Assembly (NCBI RefSeq): GCF_030418125.1
Contig: NZ_JAUHTR010000014.1
Coordinates: forward strand, 1 to 64,000
Direction: 5' to 3'
Source of the DNA: Fictibacillus fluitans
GTDB taxonomy: Bacteria > Bacillota > Bacilli > Bacillales > Fictibacillaceae
DNA length: 64,000 bases
The position numbers and the translations under genes are program-made. Each line of letters opens with the position of its first letter. The stretch's first letter is position 1. The notes beneath the pieces are model-generated. The model had not been told where the DNA came from and ran no database searches. It saw nothing but the letters and a program-made list of their open reading frames with translations. Positions 8,799 to 17,762 of this stretch are shown piece by piece.

Positions 8799-9938
8799 CT
8801 ATTGTAAAATTTTCCGCAGCTTAGGAATCTTCTTTAATAAACGATAATCATTAATATTATTCCCGATTAAATTAATACTCTCGAGGTTACTGAAATATTG
8901 TAATCCATCTAGATTTGTAATATTTTTATTACTTAAATCAAGTTGTGTTACATTCTCGAGGTCTTCAATCATAATCCATTTTCTTGAAGAAGCAAATGTA
9001 TAACGGATATAACTCTCCAAGTTTCGGTCAATAAATGAGGCAATCCCAGCTAATTCTGATGTTGTATAAAAAGCCAGTCCATTTTCTTTTGCAATTTCTA
9101 TTATTTCTCCCAGCAACTTTGGAGATATCCTCCATTGTCCAGCAGGTTTAGATTCTTTTCCCCATCCAAAATCATCCCAATTCTGCTCATCAGGTAGGAT
9201 CGAATGGCAGGTTAGGATTAAGTTTTTATTAAACTCTTTTAAGAATTTAAGTATTTTTTTTAACATTTTAATACTTTTAAGAAATTTCACATCAATGCAA
9301 ATTGATGGAGTAAATCCTGTATAGTTAAAAGGAATTAAATTTTGTTTATCCAAATGTCCTCTAACAACTTTAAAATACTTTGGTACCAAAGCATTAACAC
9401 ATTCTTTGTTAGATTTAAAATATGGGAATGCAAAAGTAGCTGGTTTTTTTAACTTTTCTTTGGTAAGAGAGTGAGTTTGTTCCTCCATCCACTCAAATAA
9501 GGTTAAAATTTCCTCACTAATCCATTTTTCCATTCCAAACATTTCAACAAAATCTGTAGCTCTTTTATGTTTAAAACCATGATGAGCTATTTCGTGACCA
9601 TTTGATTGTAAGTCCAAAAGCATATCAATTTCTTCTTGGGTAAATGATCTTTCATTTTCGAAATGATGGAATGCATTTATATTAAAAGTCACTTTCACAT
9701 CATAATAACCAAATAAGCCTTTTCCATATTGAAGCCAATGATGTATACGGAAATTGTCATCAAATGAAAAAGCAATCCCTGGCTTATTGAGATAAGTACA
9801 TGTCTTATTGTGCTGACTATTAATATCCTTTAAATTGTATTTCATACTTTGAATAATATTTTGCCAATATCGGTAATTATAATAAGCATTTAACATAGAT
9901 TTTTTGTATCTAGCTATCAACTTTTGTTTTCCTCTCAA
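8799..9938 (-). CDS. Polysaccharide deacetylase-like protein with C-terminal leucine-rich repeats
   Basis: The 379-residue protein has a CE4/NodB-like core. FSFDDNFRIHHW lies near residue 57 (Asp-Asp of the metal site), and HEIAHHGFKH near residue 115 carries the His pair. A later TCHSILPDE could be the NodB motif around the last catalytic His. The last 60 residues (about 320-379) contain two leucine-rich repeat units (LTQLDLSNKNITNLDGL and LESINLIGNNINDYRLL). That fusion is unusual for a deacetylase in an EPS operon. There is no signal peptide, so it may act on a lipid-linked intermediate inside the cell. It is three bases from the flippase gene. Confidence 0.75.
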   Translation of the reverse strand: MRGKQKLIARYKKSMLNAYYNYRYWQNIIQSMKYNLKDINSQHNKTCTYLNKPGIAFSFDDNFRIHHWLQYGKGLFGYYDVKVTFNINAFHHFENERSFTQEEIDMLLDLQSNGHEIAHHGFKHKRATDFVEMFGMEKWISEEILTLFEWMEEQTHSLTKEKLKKPATFAFPYFKSNKECVNALVPKYFKVVRGHLDKQNLIPFNYTGFTPSICIDVKFLKSIKMLKKILKFLKEFNKNLILTCHSILPDEQNWDDFGWGKESKPAGQWRISPKLLGEIIEIAKENGLAFYTTSELAGIASFIDRNLESYIRYTFASSRKWIMIEDLENVTQLDLSNKNITNLDGLQYFSNLESINLIGNNINDYRLLKKIPKLRKILQ

Positions 9939-9940
9939 TT

Positions 9941-11488
9941 TTATATATGCATCTTAACTTCTTTCATTTTTAATGTTAGTTTTTGTATGACGTTTTTTAG
10001 AGGGATTAAAAACAAGCTTTTCTCATAGTTATTCATACCAGCAAACCACATTATTAATATGTAACTTATTGAGAAGATTAAAGTTTTAAAAATAAAAAAT
10101 AACCAGTCGTTTGCTGAAAAATTTAAATTGATTGTCATAGAATAAATAACACTTAACAGCATTGGAAAACTCATTTTTAAAATGTTCTTCCAAAAAAGGG
10201 GGATATTAATACCTACTTTTCTCCAATAATAAATGTTAATAATAATGATATTTCCTATTGTATAAGCTAAGGCAGTCCCAAGTGCACAACCTATTGCTCC
10301 CCAATACCGTACAAATATGATACTTATTACTACATTTACAATCGCAATCAACACGTTTACTACAGATTTAAACTTTTGCATATTTTTAGCTTGTAATACT
10401 ATTCCGCCCATCCCCTGTATTAAAGAAACAATCATAGGAATCAAAATAAGCAAAGCAATTATGAATGATTCACTATAGTTTTTCCCTACCCATAACACAA
10501 TAAATTCTTTTCCGAAAACAATAAAACCGCTTAAAGCAAATGAAATTACAATATATTGAACTCTGCCAATTCTAATAAATAAATCAGATATTTCCTTATC
10601 AGGGAGATTTTGAGCCACCATTCGTGAAACCTTACTCAAGAATACGTTAGAAATAGCAGAGGAAAAACCAGAAAAATATCCTGTAAAAGAGGCTGCAAGT
10701 GAGTAAATTGAAACAGCTACCGTACCACTGTAAATCCCCAAAATCACTTGATCCGTTGACCAATACAATTGTCCAATTACCAGATTTAAAAAGATATAAG
10801 AAGAGAAGACTAAAATTTCTTTCAATAAACTCGATTCGAATTTTTTAAAAACTATTTTTATTTTTAATACTTTGAAACAATAATGTATATTTAATAGAAT
10901 CGTTATCAGACTTATAACAGTATTTACAACTGATATTGTTATTACTCCATAACCCATTTCTAATAGAGGCCACGTTAATAAAGGTGTGATCATAGAACTG
11001 ATAATGTTCAATGTTTTTTGATATATAAATTTTTCGTGCGCTAGTACAATTACACTAAATACCCCGAATCCAATACCAACGGCTAAATTCAATGCCATTA
11101 TACCTATAAGCACTTTCAATTTAATGACTTCTTCCCCAGTCAAGGAATTTGAAAAAATAGTTTCTGAAAAAAAAGTCACAATGATACCAGCAATCAAAGC
11201 CAAGAACCCTAATACACCATACATAACGCTGAACATACCGTATAATTGATTACATTTCTCTTGATCACCTATAGCCTTATATTTGGCCGTATATCTGATT
11301 ACCGCATTTCCAAGACCAAAATTCAATATGCTAACATATCCAATTGCAGAACTGGCAAGGCTAAATAAACCATAGTCTGACTGGCCAACAAGCTTTAACA
11401 TTATAGGAGTATAAACTATCGATATTGCACTATTCAGCACGAGTAATAAATAAGATAAGATTGCCCCTGCTTTGAGTTGGCTTCTCAT
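9941..11488 (-). CDS. Polysaccharide flippase (Wzx/MATE-like, MVF superfamily)
   Basis: The 515-residue protein has about 12-14 hydrophobic helices. The N-terminal pattern SYLLLVLNSAISIVYTPIML followed by GLGNAVIRYTAKY is typical of oligosaccharide flippases (Polysacc_synt family). It would move the lipid-linked repeat unit across the membrane for polymerisation by the EpsG-type protein encoded upstream. A GAAAGGTAG site precedes the ATG at 11488. Codon use is strongly A/T-biased here compared with the proximal eps genes. Confidence 0.93.
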   Translation of the reverse strand: MRSQLKAGAILSYLLLVLNSAISIVYTPIMLKLVGQSDYGLFSLASSAIGYVSILNFGLGNAVIRYTAKYKAIGDQEKCNQLYGMFSVMYGVLGFLALIAGIIVTFFSETIFSNSLTGEEVIKLKVLIGIMALNLAVGIGFGVFSVIVLAHEKFIYQKTLNIISSMITPLLTWPLLEMGYGVITISVVNTVISLITILLNIHYCFKVLKIKIVFKKFESSLLKEILVFSSYIFLNLVIGQLYWSTDQVILGIYSGTVAVSIYSLAASFTGYFSGFSSAISNVFLSKVSRMVAQNLPDKEISDLFIRIGRVQYIVISFALSGFIVFGKEFIVLWVGKNYSESFIIALLILIPMIVSLIQGMGGIVLQAKNMQKFKSVVNVLIAIVNVVISIIFVRYWGAIGCALGTALAYTIGNIIIINIYYWRKVGINIPLFWKNILKMSFPMLLSVIYSMTINLNFSANDWLFFIFKTLIFSISYILIMWFAGMNNYEKSLFLIPLKNVIQKLTLKMKEVKMHI

Positions 11489-11536
11489 AGTTAACTACCT
11501 TTCACTTCATTTTTTTTGCTGCTCAGCAACTATGCC

Positions 11537-12700
11537 CTATATTATTTTTAGCAGCTGACTAATGTCAGATTTATTTTCAACATCAATATTTGATAAATTT
11601 TTTTCAAAAGTTTGCATTAGTACATTGTTATTTAACAAGCAAAGAATTTGTTTATATATAAAGTCTTCACCGTATTCAACTATCAATCCTGTAGTGCCAT
11701 GAATTATTTGCTCTCTTGCACCAGCAAAATCTGTAGTAATAATTGGTCTATTAAATAGTCTTGCTTCAGCAAGCGTGATACAATACCCTTCATGTTGAGA
11801 AGGTTGTACATAGAGGTCGCAATCCCTTAAATAACGATAAGGATTATTCTTGGATCCAAGTAATATAAGGTTGTTTTTTAAATGTAACTCTTTGATTCTT
11901 TGCTCCAACACTCCCCTGTTTACCCCGTCACCTATACAATACCATCTAACGTTAAGACCTTTTGAAAGCAATTTCTTTAAAATACCTGGAATTAATTCTT
12001 GTCCTTTTTCTGACGTCAATCTTCCAATTGTGAGTATTTTAAATCCATTAAAACCGTCATCATATTGTTCTCCAGTTTCAGATAATAATTTCAATCTCTC
12101 TTTATCTAACATATTATAGAATAATTCTGTTCGTCCTTTTAAATTTGGAAGGAATTTGTTAAATTCCTCCATAGCCTGGTGTGATACACAAAATATCTTA
12201 TCGTATTGTTCATAGTATTTAATATATCGCTGAAGAGGATCAATATAATTAGAAACATCACTATGAATCCATGCCACTTTGTGTTCTGCATTTAAGCTAT
12301 TAATAACATAGATTACGGGAAAAGACGCAGGGACATGATAAGCTATAGCTAAATCGAATTTTTCATTCACAATAGGAGCAATTTTAGATAAGTACATTTC
12401 TTGGTCAAAAACTGTTTTTGTTTTTTTTGCTAGAATGGAATACCATCCAACTTCAAAAGCATGAATAATTTTTAATTTTTTAATAGATTTCGATACTTTC
12501 TCAAAGATACTCTTCTCATAACCATATAAACATTCTAACTTCACGTTCTCTGGTAAATCTTCTTTGAGTTCACCCCCGGCTCCCATCACAAAGACTGTAA
12601 TATCATAGTCTTCCTTTGGAATGGCTTTTAACATTGTAATTAATGCTTTTTCAATCCCACCTAAAACTAATTCTCTGGTTACAATCGCAATTTTTCTCAT
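11537..12700 (-). CDS. Family 4 glycosyltransferase (tandem paralogue 1)
   Basis: The 387-residue GT-B fold enzyme has a Gly-rich N-terminal loop (LGGIEKALI). TIGRLTSEKGQELIP near residue 230 and the donor-binding motif HEGYCITLAEARLFNRPII near residue 305 are the retaining GT4 signature. It is clearly related to the next two upstream genes and to the gene at 21411, which suggests local duplication. It acts in the cytoplasm on the EPS repeat unit; the sugar is unknown. Start ATG at 12700. Confidence 0.92.
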   Translation of the reverse strand: MRKIAIVTRELVLGGIEKALITMLKAIPKEDYDITVFVMGAGGELKEDLPENVKLECLYGYEKSIFEKVSKSIKKLKIIHAFEVGWYSILAKKTKTVFDQEMYLSKIAPIVNEKFDLAIAYHVPASFPVIYVINSLNAEHKVAWIHSDVSNYIDPLQRYIKYYEQYDKIFCVSHQAMEEFNKFLPNLKGRTELFYNMLDKERLKLLSETGEQYDDGFNGFKILTIGRLTSEKGQELIPGILKKLLSKGLNVRWYCIGDGVNRGVLEQRIKELHLKNNLILLGSKNNPYRYLRDCDLYVQPSQHEGYCITLAEARLFNRPIITTDFAGAREQIIHGTTGLIVEYGEDFIYKQILCLLNNNVLMQTFEKNLSNIDVENKSDISQLLKII

Positions 12701-12715
12701 TAATTTATAGTCCCG

Positions 12716-13909
12716 TTAAATTGTATTTTCAAGTAAATATTTAATTGGACTTTCATTCTTCATGTGTGTTTCTCTTTTTAATTGAGAAACAAATCCTTTG
12801 CACTTATCTGGGTTATCCAATATCTTTTTAATCGCCAGATACAAATCTTCTTCATTAATATCAACGATTAAACCAGTTAGCTCATCGGTTATTTGTTCTT
12901 TAGCGCCAGTAAAATTGGTAGCAACAATGGGCTTTAACAAATGCTTTGCTTCAGCTAACGTAATACAATATCCCTCGTGTCTGGACGGTTGCACATAAAG
13001 GTCGCATTGTTTCATGAAGGGATACGGATTTGGGGTAGAACCAAGCAATACATAATCCTTTTCGAGTTTGTACTGTGCAATTAAGTTCTCATACTCTTTT
13101 CTAGCAGAACCCTCTCCAATGCTATACCATCGAATAGGATAACCCTCTCGCTTAAGTCTGGCCATTACACAAATGGTCATATCCTGACCTTTTTCTTTAC
13201 TTAATCTCCCGACAGTAAGAATTCGTATGCCATCAAAATAATCAGTAAATCCTTTTCCTCTTTCAGACATTTCAACAATATGTTTTGATGAAATAATATT
13301 CTCAAATCTAACTGTTTTATGTTTCAAAAACGGCATTAACTTACAAAACTTTTCTTTTCCTTCTTCTGATACAGTATAAATTCTATCGAAATGAGAATAA
13401 ATTTTCCGAACGAAATTTCTATTAAATCCAATCTTTGTTACGTCAAAATGAATCCATTGAACTTTATATTTTGCTCTGATTTTATAAATAATAAAATAGC
13501 TTATGAAGTCCATAGGACCAGCATAAGCTACAGCAATATCATAGTCATTTTCATAAGTGTTAAACTTTTTTAATAGATACTTATAATATTGTGTTCTTTC
13601 CTTCATCACCTTTGCCATGCCATGGTAAGCACAAATCTTTATTGTTTCTATTAACCTTCCTTTTTTAAAATAATTTATAGCGACTGTTTTGGGAGGGTTG
13701 TTCAATTCGTCCTTTATCTCCAAATATCCATCTAAAATTTTCACGTTTACCCATGCTGGTATTAAATCTAGGAAGCCACCGTACTTTTCCAGCATTAAAA
13801 CTGTCACATCGTACTTTTCCTGAGGAATCTCTTGGAGTAAAGATAAAAGAGCTTTCTCTGTTCCCCCAATATTCATATTTATAACCATGAATAATAGTTT
13901 TTTTTTCAT
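12716..13909 (-). CDS. Family 4 glycosyltransferase (tandem paralogue 2)
   Basis: This GT4 enzyme of about 397 residues shares with its neighbours the order IGGTEKALLSLLQEIP, WIHFDV, VSEEGKEKF, TVGRLSKEKGQDM, GSTPNPYPF and HEGYCITLAEAKHLLKP. I prefer the ATG at 13909 (MKKKLLF) over an in-frame TTG six bases upstream because family members begin this way. A weak GAAAGAGAG site lies upstream. It is a second copy in the block 11537-15126. Substrate unknown. Confidence 0.92.
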   Translation of the reverse strand: MKKKLLFMVINMNIGGTEKALLSLLQEIPQEKYDVTVLMLEKYGGFLDLIPAWVNVKILDGYLEIKDELNNPPKTVAINYFKKGRLIETIKICAYHGMAKVMKERTQYYKYLLKKFNTYENDYDIAVAYAGPMDFISYFIIYKIRAKYKVQWIHFDVTKIGFNRNFVRKIYSHFDRIYTVSEEGKEKFCKLMPFLKHKTVRFENIISSKHIVEMSERGKGFTDYFDGIRILTVGRLSKEKGQDMTICVMARLKREGYPIRWYSIGEGSARKEYENLIAQYKLEKDYVLLGSTPNPYPFMKQCDLYVQPSRHEGYCITLAEAKHLLKPIVATNFTGAKEQITDELTGLIVDINEEDLYLAIKKILDNPDKCKGFVSQLKRETHMKNESPIKYLLENTI

Positions 13910-13935
13910 CGCCAAAACTCTCTTTCGATATTTTA

Positions 13936-15126
13936 TTAACCAATAAGTTGGTAGAACTTATTGATTTCCTTGATATTTCCTTTCTTTTCTATTTTAAGGT
14001 AATTAACAATACTTTCTCTCAACTGATGGTCGTTTAACATTTTTAATATTCCTTCGTAAACAGCGTCACCATTCATATCCACTACCAGACCATTTTTACC
14101 ATCCACCATCTGATTGTAAACTGCATCAAATCTTGTGGTTACAACCGGAATATTAAGCATCCTGGCTTCTGCCAGTGCGAGACCGAATCCTTCAGTGCGG
14201 GAGGTTTGAACATAAATATCGGTATTTTTAATGAATGAATAAGGGTTTGGATCTACCCCTAAAAGTATAAAATGTTCAGTTAAGCCCTGTTCTATAATAG
14301 AAGCCTGTATTTCCTTTTTTAAAGGTCCCTTACCCAAGGCATACCATCTAAAATAGATACCTTCATCCTTTAATTTTTTGCATGCCCTCAATGCTATATC
14401 ATATCCCTTTTGCTTTGCCAATCTCCCGATGGTAAGAATTCTAATCCCATCAAAATTGTCTTTATAGCCCTCCCCTAGTTCCGCCATTTCTGATATAAAT
14501 TTAGGATTATTTATATCATAGATTACTTCTGTTTTATTTTTATATGAAGGAAAGGTTTCAAGGAATACTTCTTTTGTTGAATCTGAAACTGAAACAATTT
14601 TATCTATTTGATCGTAAAACTTAGTTTGAAACTTTTTGTCTTCCTCCAGTAACCTGTAAGTTACATTCACCCAGGCAAACTTTCGTCTTGCTTTGATTTT
14701 TTCCGCAACATAAAAAGTTGGGATTCCTTGAGCATAACTGATGGCTATATCATACAATTTTGTACTGGACTCTATTGATGAAGAGATGCTTTGCCAAAAC
14801 AGCCTTGCTTTTTGTGGGTTGCTGTATTTTTTTCTTCGTATTCTAGTGGAATACTTCAACCTTGCATAAAGCATTTTCCATTCGTTATTTTTTGCTGTGT
14901 GGATAAACGCTTTCTTTAACCCTATTTTTGAAAACTTTGTATATTTTAGAGGAGCTAATATATTCACTTGTTCAGGCACAAGTGGCTCAAGTGCTGTTCC
15001 ATGTGCAAATAACATTAAATCAACATTAAATTTACTATAGTCTAGTAAGGATAATAATGTTACTAAACTCTTTTCAGCACCTGCGCATTCCAATGAATCA
15101 ATAACAAATAATAGATTTTTTTTCAT
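13936..15126 (-). CDS. Family 4 glycosyltransferase (tandem paralogue 3)
   Basis: This 396-residue GT4 member begins MKKNLLFVIDSLECAGAEKSL. Later signatures are TIGRLAKQKGYDIAL near residue 231, LLGVDPNPYSF and TEGFGLALAEARMLNIPVV. It is more divergent from the other two tandem copies: the donor motif reads TEGFG instead of HEGYC, so donor specificity may differ. Its ATG overlaps the stop of the upstream GT2 gene by four bases (ATGA), a sign of coupling. Confidence 0.92.
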   Translation of the reverse strand: MKKNLLFVIDSLECAGAEKSLVTLLSLLDYSKFNVDLMLFAHGTALEPLVPEQVNILAPLKYTKFSKIGLKKAFIHTAKNNEWKMLYARLKYSTRIRRKKYSNPQKARLFWQSISSSIESSTKLYDIAISYAQGIPTFYVAEKIKARRKFAWVNVTYRLLEEDKKFQTKFYDQIDKIVSVSDSTKEVFLETFPSYKNKTEVIYDINNPKFISEMAELGEGYKDNFDGIRILTIGRLAKQKGYDIALRACKKLKDEGIYFRWYALGKGPLKKEIQASIIEQGLTEHFILLGVDPNPYSFIKNTDIYVQTSRTEGFGLALAEARMLNIPVVTTRFDAVYNQMVDGKNGLVVDMNGDAVYEGILKMLNDHQLRESIVNYLKIEKKGNIKEINKFYQLIG

Positions 15127-16133
15127 TTATGGACCACCCTATTTTTCAATAATACTCTTTTATTCAACAACTTCTTAGCAGAGTTCCCCAATAAAAATAA
15201 GTTAACGTGAAAAGCCAATAATGAAACAAGAGCTTTATATTTTGCCGGCAGTATAGGATTGAAAAGAATATCCATATATCTCTTCCTCAAAAAAGTTTGC
15301 AGTTTCTTTATATACCCCTCTTTCTCCTGCTTATTGTTAATTTGGCTGCAAATATAGTTCACATGATCCATACAAGCAAATGTAAAACAAGCAATTACCT
15401 CGTTAAACACTTTTGAGTATCTATTAGACATAAATAAAAGAATCTCTTCCCACGCTATAAACGCTTGGAGTCTTTTTTTTGTATAATGGGAAGTTAAAAT
15501 GCTGTTTTCCCTCTTAACATAAATATAGCCTGTAAAGTTGGTATAACTTATTTTATTCGCTTGGGCCAGAAGTCTGTATGTGGTTGACAAATCTTCATGG
15601 ATCCGGCCTTCCGGAAAAGAAACGTCTTGAAAACATTTTTTATTGAATAATTTGTTGCATAAAGAAAAACGATAAAGGATTCCTTTAAACAGCTCCCTCA
15701 TCGCCTCCTCGTTACTCATTACCTTTGTGAAGCCATGGGTATCAAAGTTAATGACTTTCCCATTTACTTCTCTTCCCAGTTTACATATCGAGATGTCGCA
15801 CTCGTTTTCAATACAGAGATGATATAACGTTTGATACATATCCTTATCAATATAATCATCTCCGTCAACAAATCCAATAAATTGCCCTTGTGCAGCAGCC
15901 ACACCTGCGTTTCTCGCGGCGCTTACTCCTTTGAACACTCTGTTTATCACTTTGAATCTCTTGTCCTGGAAGGCAAATCTCTCACATATAGAAAGGCTTT
16001 GATCGGTGGATCCGTCATTGACAAGAAGAACTTCTATGTTTTCATAGGATTGTTGACGTATACTTTCTAAGCATTTCACCAAATACTGCTCTACATTAAA
16101 TATCGGTATGATAATGCTTATAACCGGAGTCAC
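15123..16133 (-). CDS. Family 2 glycosyltransferase
   Basis: The 336-residue GT-A enzyme shows VISIIIPIFNVEQYL, VNDGSTDQS near residue 40, the acceptor-side VSAARNAGV and the metal site DGDDY near residue 92. FPEGRIHEDL further on is typical of EpsJ-like transferases. It sits between the cytidylyltransferase and the GT4 block, with a four-base overlap downstream, and starts one base after the stop of the cytidylyltransferase gene. Sugar unknown. Confidence 0.92.
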   Translation of the reverse strand: MTPVISIIIPIFNVEQYLVKCLESIRQQSYENIEVLLVNDGSTDQSLSICERFAFQDKRFKVINRVFKGVSAARNAGVAAAQGQFIGFVDGDDYIDKDMYQTLYHLCIENECDISICKLGREVNGKVINFDTHGFTKVMSNEEAMRELFKGILYRFSLCNKLFNKKCFQDVSFPEGRIHEDLSTTYRLLAQANKISYTNFTGYIYVKRENSILTSHYTKKRLQAFIAWEEILLFMSNRYSKVFNEVIACFTFACMDHVNYICSQINNKQEKEGYIKKLQTFLRKRYMDILFNPILPAKYKALVSLLAFHVNLFLLGNSAKKLLNKRVLLKNRVVHK

Positions 16134-16565
16134 TTACCTCACCACTTCTTTATAGCTAATTTTTTCTTTCAATAATGTGGAGGAGACTCCTTTTGTGTAA
16201 GGGAAATATACAATATCAACCCCTACTTCATTAAATTTGCTCTGTAAATCTTTAAATAGTGGATTTCCTTTCCAGTCATCCCCCACAAACATAGCGTCAA
16301 ACCTTAAGTTCTCCCATGCTTGATACTTATCTCTGTTGATTTGACCAACCACCATATCCACATATTTAATTCCGGCTACAATAGCTACTCTGTCTTTATG
16401 CGGAACAACAGGCTTTTTATTTTTATACTCCATGACCAATTCATCTGTACTAACTCCAACAATTAAAAAGTCACATAACTCTTTCGCATTCTTCAAGATA
16501 TTTAGATGCCCAACATGAAAAAGATCAAAAACACCCGTGGTATATCCTAATTTATACGGCTTCAT
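16134..16565 (-). CDS. Glycerol-3-phosphate cytidylyltransferase-like protein (TagD family)
   Basis: The 143-residue nucleotidyltransferase has GVFDLFHVGHLNIL at the N-terminus (HxGH motif), RVAIVAGIKYVD in the middle and GVSSTLLKEKI near the end (SSTxxK motif). This matches TagD-type enzymes that make CDP-glycerol from CTP and glycerol-3-phosphate. I chose the ATG at 16565 because AAAGGGAG lies nine bases upstream; an earlier in-frame ATG at 16589 lacks such a site. It overlaps the upstream CDP-glycerol transferase gene by 14 bases, which makes CDP-glycerol supply for that enzyme the likely role. A different CDP-alcohol or ADP-sugar product cannot be excluded. Confidence 0.83.
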   Translation of the reverse strand: MKPYKLGYTTGVFDLFHVGHLNILKNAKELCDFLIVGVSTDELVMEYKNKKPVVPHKDRVAIVAGIKYVDMVVGQINRDKYQAWENLRFDAMFVGDDWKGNPLFKDLQSKFNEVGVDIVYFPYTKGVSSTLLKEKISYKEVVR

Positions 16566-17736
16566 GATAAGAACTCCCTTTCTGCTCAAAACAAATTTTA
16601 TGTAAATGGTCTACAAGTTTTTTACAAGCATTGCCATTTTCAAATGTTCCTATCTTGCTCAGAAATTCAGCTAATGAACGTTCATACTCTTCTTTTTTAT
16701 AGCTGTCTATTTTTTCGAGCAGTTCTGGATGTGTCTTTGCTTTTAAAAAAGGGAGCTGTTGTATATCAAAATAAAGCTTTCTGTCATTTTTTATATAGCT
16801 TTCTACATCAGGGATATATTGAAAACAAGGACGAGAAGTAATGGAAAAATCAAAAAGCAAGGATGAATAATCCGATATTAATACATCAGATGCTGCTAAT
16901 AATTCTTGGATATCGTCATAATAAGTAACGTCTTTTACATTTGAACTGAAATGAAGCTTATTGGATTCTCCCATCAAATGTGGATGAAGTTTAACGAGAC
17001 AAACCCAATTGCCGCCAAACCTTTCTTTTAAACTTTTCAAAATGGTATCAAATGGGAGATGATAAATCTCTATATCGTTATTCTTTCGAAATGTAGGAGC
17101 ATATAATACTATTCTGGCATCAACTGGTATTCCTATTGTTTTTTTTATACTATCCTTAATCATTAATGAGCTGTTGAAAAAAACATCATTTCTCGGTGTA
17201 CCATGTTCAAACATAGCACCTTCATACCAGAATGACCTTTTAAATATGAAAGAACTACTTTCGCACCCAGATAATAATAAATCACATTTTTCAGAATCCC
17301 TTTGGGCCATTTGTATATATTGGTCTGGAAGCGAATCTATTGCATCCATTTCAATTTGCTTTAATCGTAATGAACTGTGCCATGTTTGAACATAATATTG
17401 TTCTTTTCGCTTAACAAACAAATCCGTTGTTCGGTAATTTGTAATGATTACTTTAGACGTGCATAACTCATAAAAGCAACGTAAAGACATTGTATTAACT
17501 TTCCGGAAACCTGTTAATTGTTGCTTTGATTTTGGATTATTAAATGCCCATACGATATCAAAATACCCATCTGGATAATGAGCCCTGATATACTCTGTTA
17601 TATATTTTGGGTTGCATCCATATTGGCTTCCATAATAACTGAAACAGAAGATCTTATTATTTTGGATTGGTAAAAAATTAAAGAGATGAATAAACAACAG
17701 TGCTACATACTTTTTAAAAAGCGCTACGATCTGCAT
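16552..17736 (-). CDS. CDP-glycerol glycerophosphotransferase family protein (TagB/TagF-like)
   Basis: The 394-residue protein carries the family blocks WHSSLRLKQIE, GTPRNDVFF, LYAPTFRKN, LVKLHPHL and SDYSSLLFDFSITSRP near residues 293-308. It would transfer glycerol phosphate from CDP-glycerol onto a membrane-linked acceptor. Together with the overlapping cytidylyltransferase it suggests that the exopolysaccharide carries glycerol-phosphate groups, which is uncommon for B. subtilis-type eps operons. A membrane-associating N-terminal stretch (KYVALLFIHLFNFLP) fits the family. Start ATG at 17736. Confidence 0.9.
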   Translation of the reverse strand: MQIVALFKKYVALLFIHLFNFLPIQNNKIFCFSYYGSQYGCNPKYITEYIRAHYPDGYFDIVWAFNNPKSKQQLTGFRKVNTMSLRCFYELCTSKVIITNYRTTDLFVKRKEQYYVQTWHSSLRLKQIEMDAIDSLPDQYIQMAQRDSEKCDLLLSGCESSSFIFKRSFWYEGAMFEHGTPRNDVFFNSSLMIKDSIKKTIGIPVDARIVLYAPTFRKNNDIEIYHLPFDTILKSLKERFGGNWVCLVKLHPHLMGESNKLHFSSNVKDVTYYDDIQELLAASDVLISDYSSLLFDFSITSRPCFQYIPDVESYIKNDRKLYFDIQQLPFLKAKTHPELLEKIDSYKKEEYERSLAEFLSKIGTFENGNACKKLVDHLHKICFEQKGSSYHEAV

Positions 17737-17762
17737 CTATCAACCTTCTCCTTTTTTGCCCC

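Noticed and set aside
16566-16589. Longer start for the cytidylyltransferase
   Set aside because: The upstream ATG has no ribosome site, whereas AAAGGGAG stands nine bases before the ATG at 16565.
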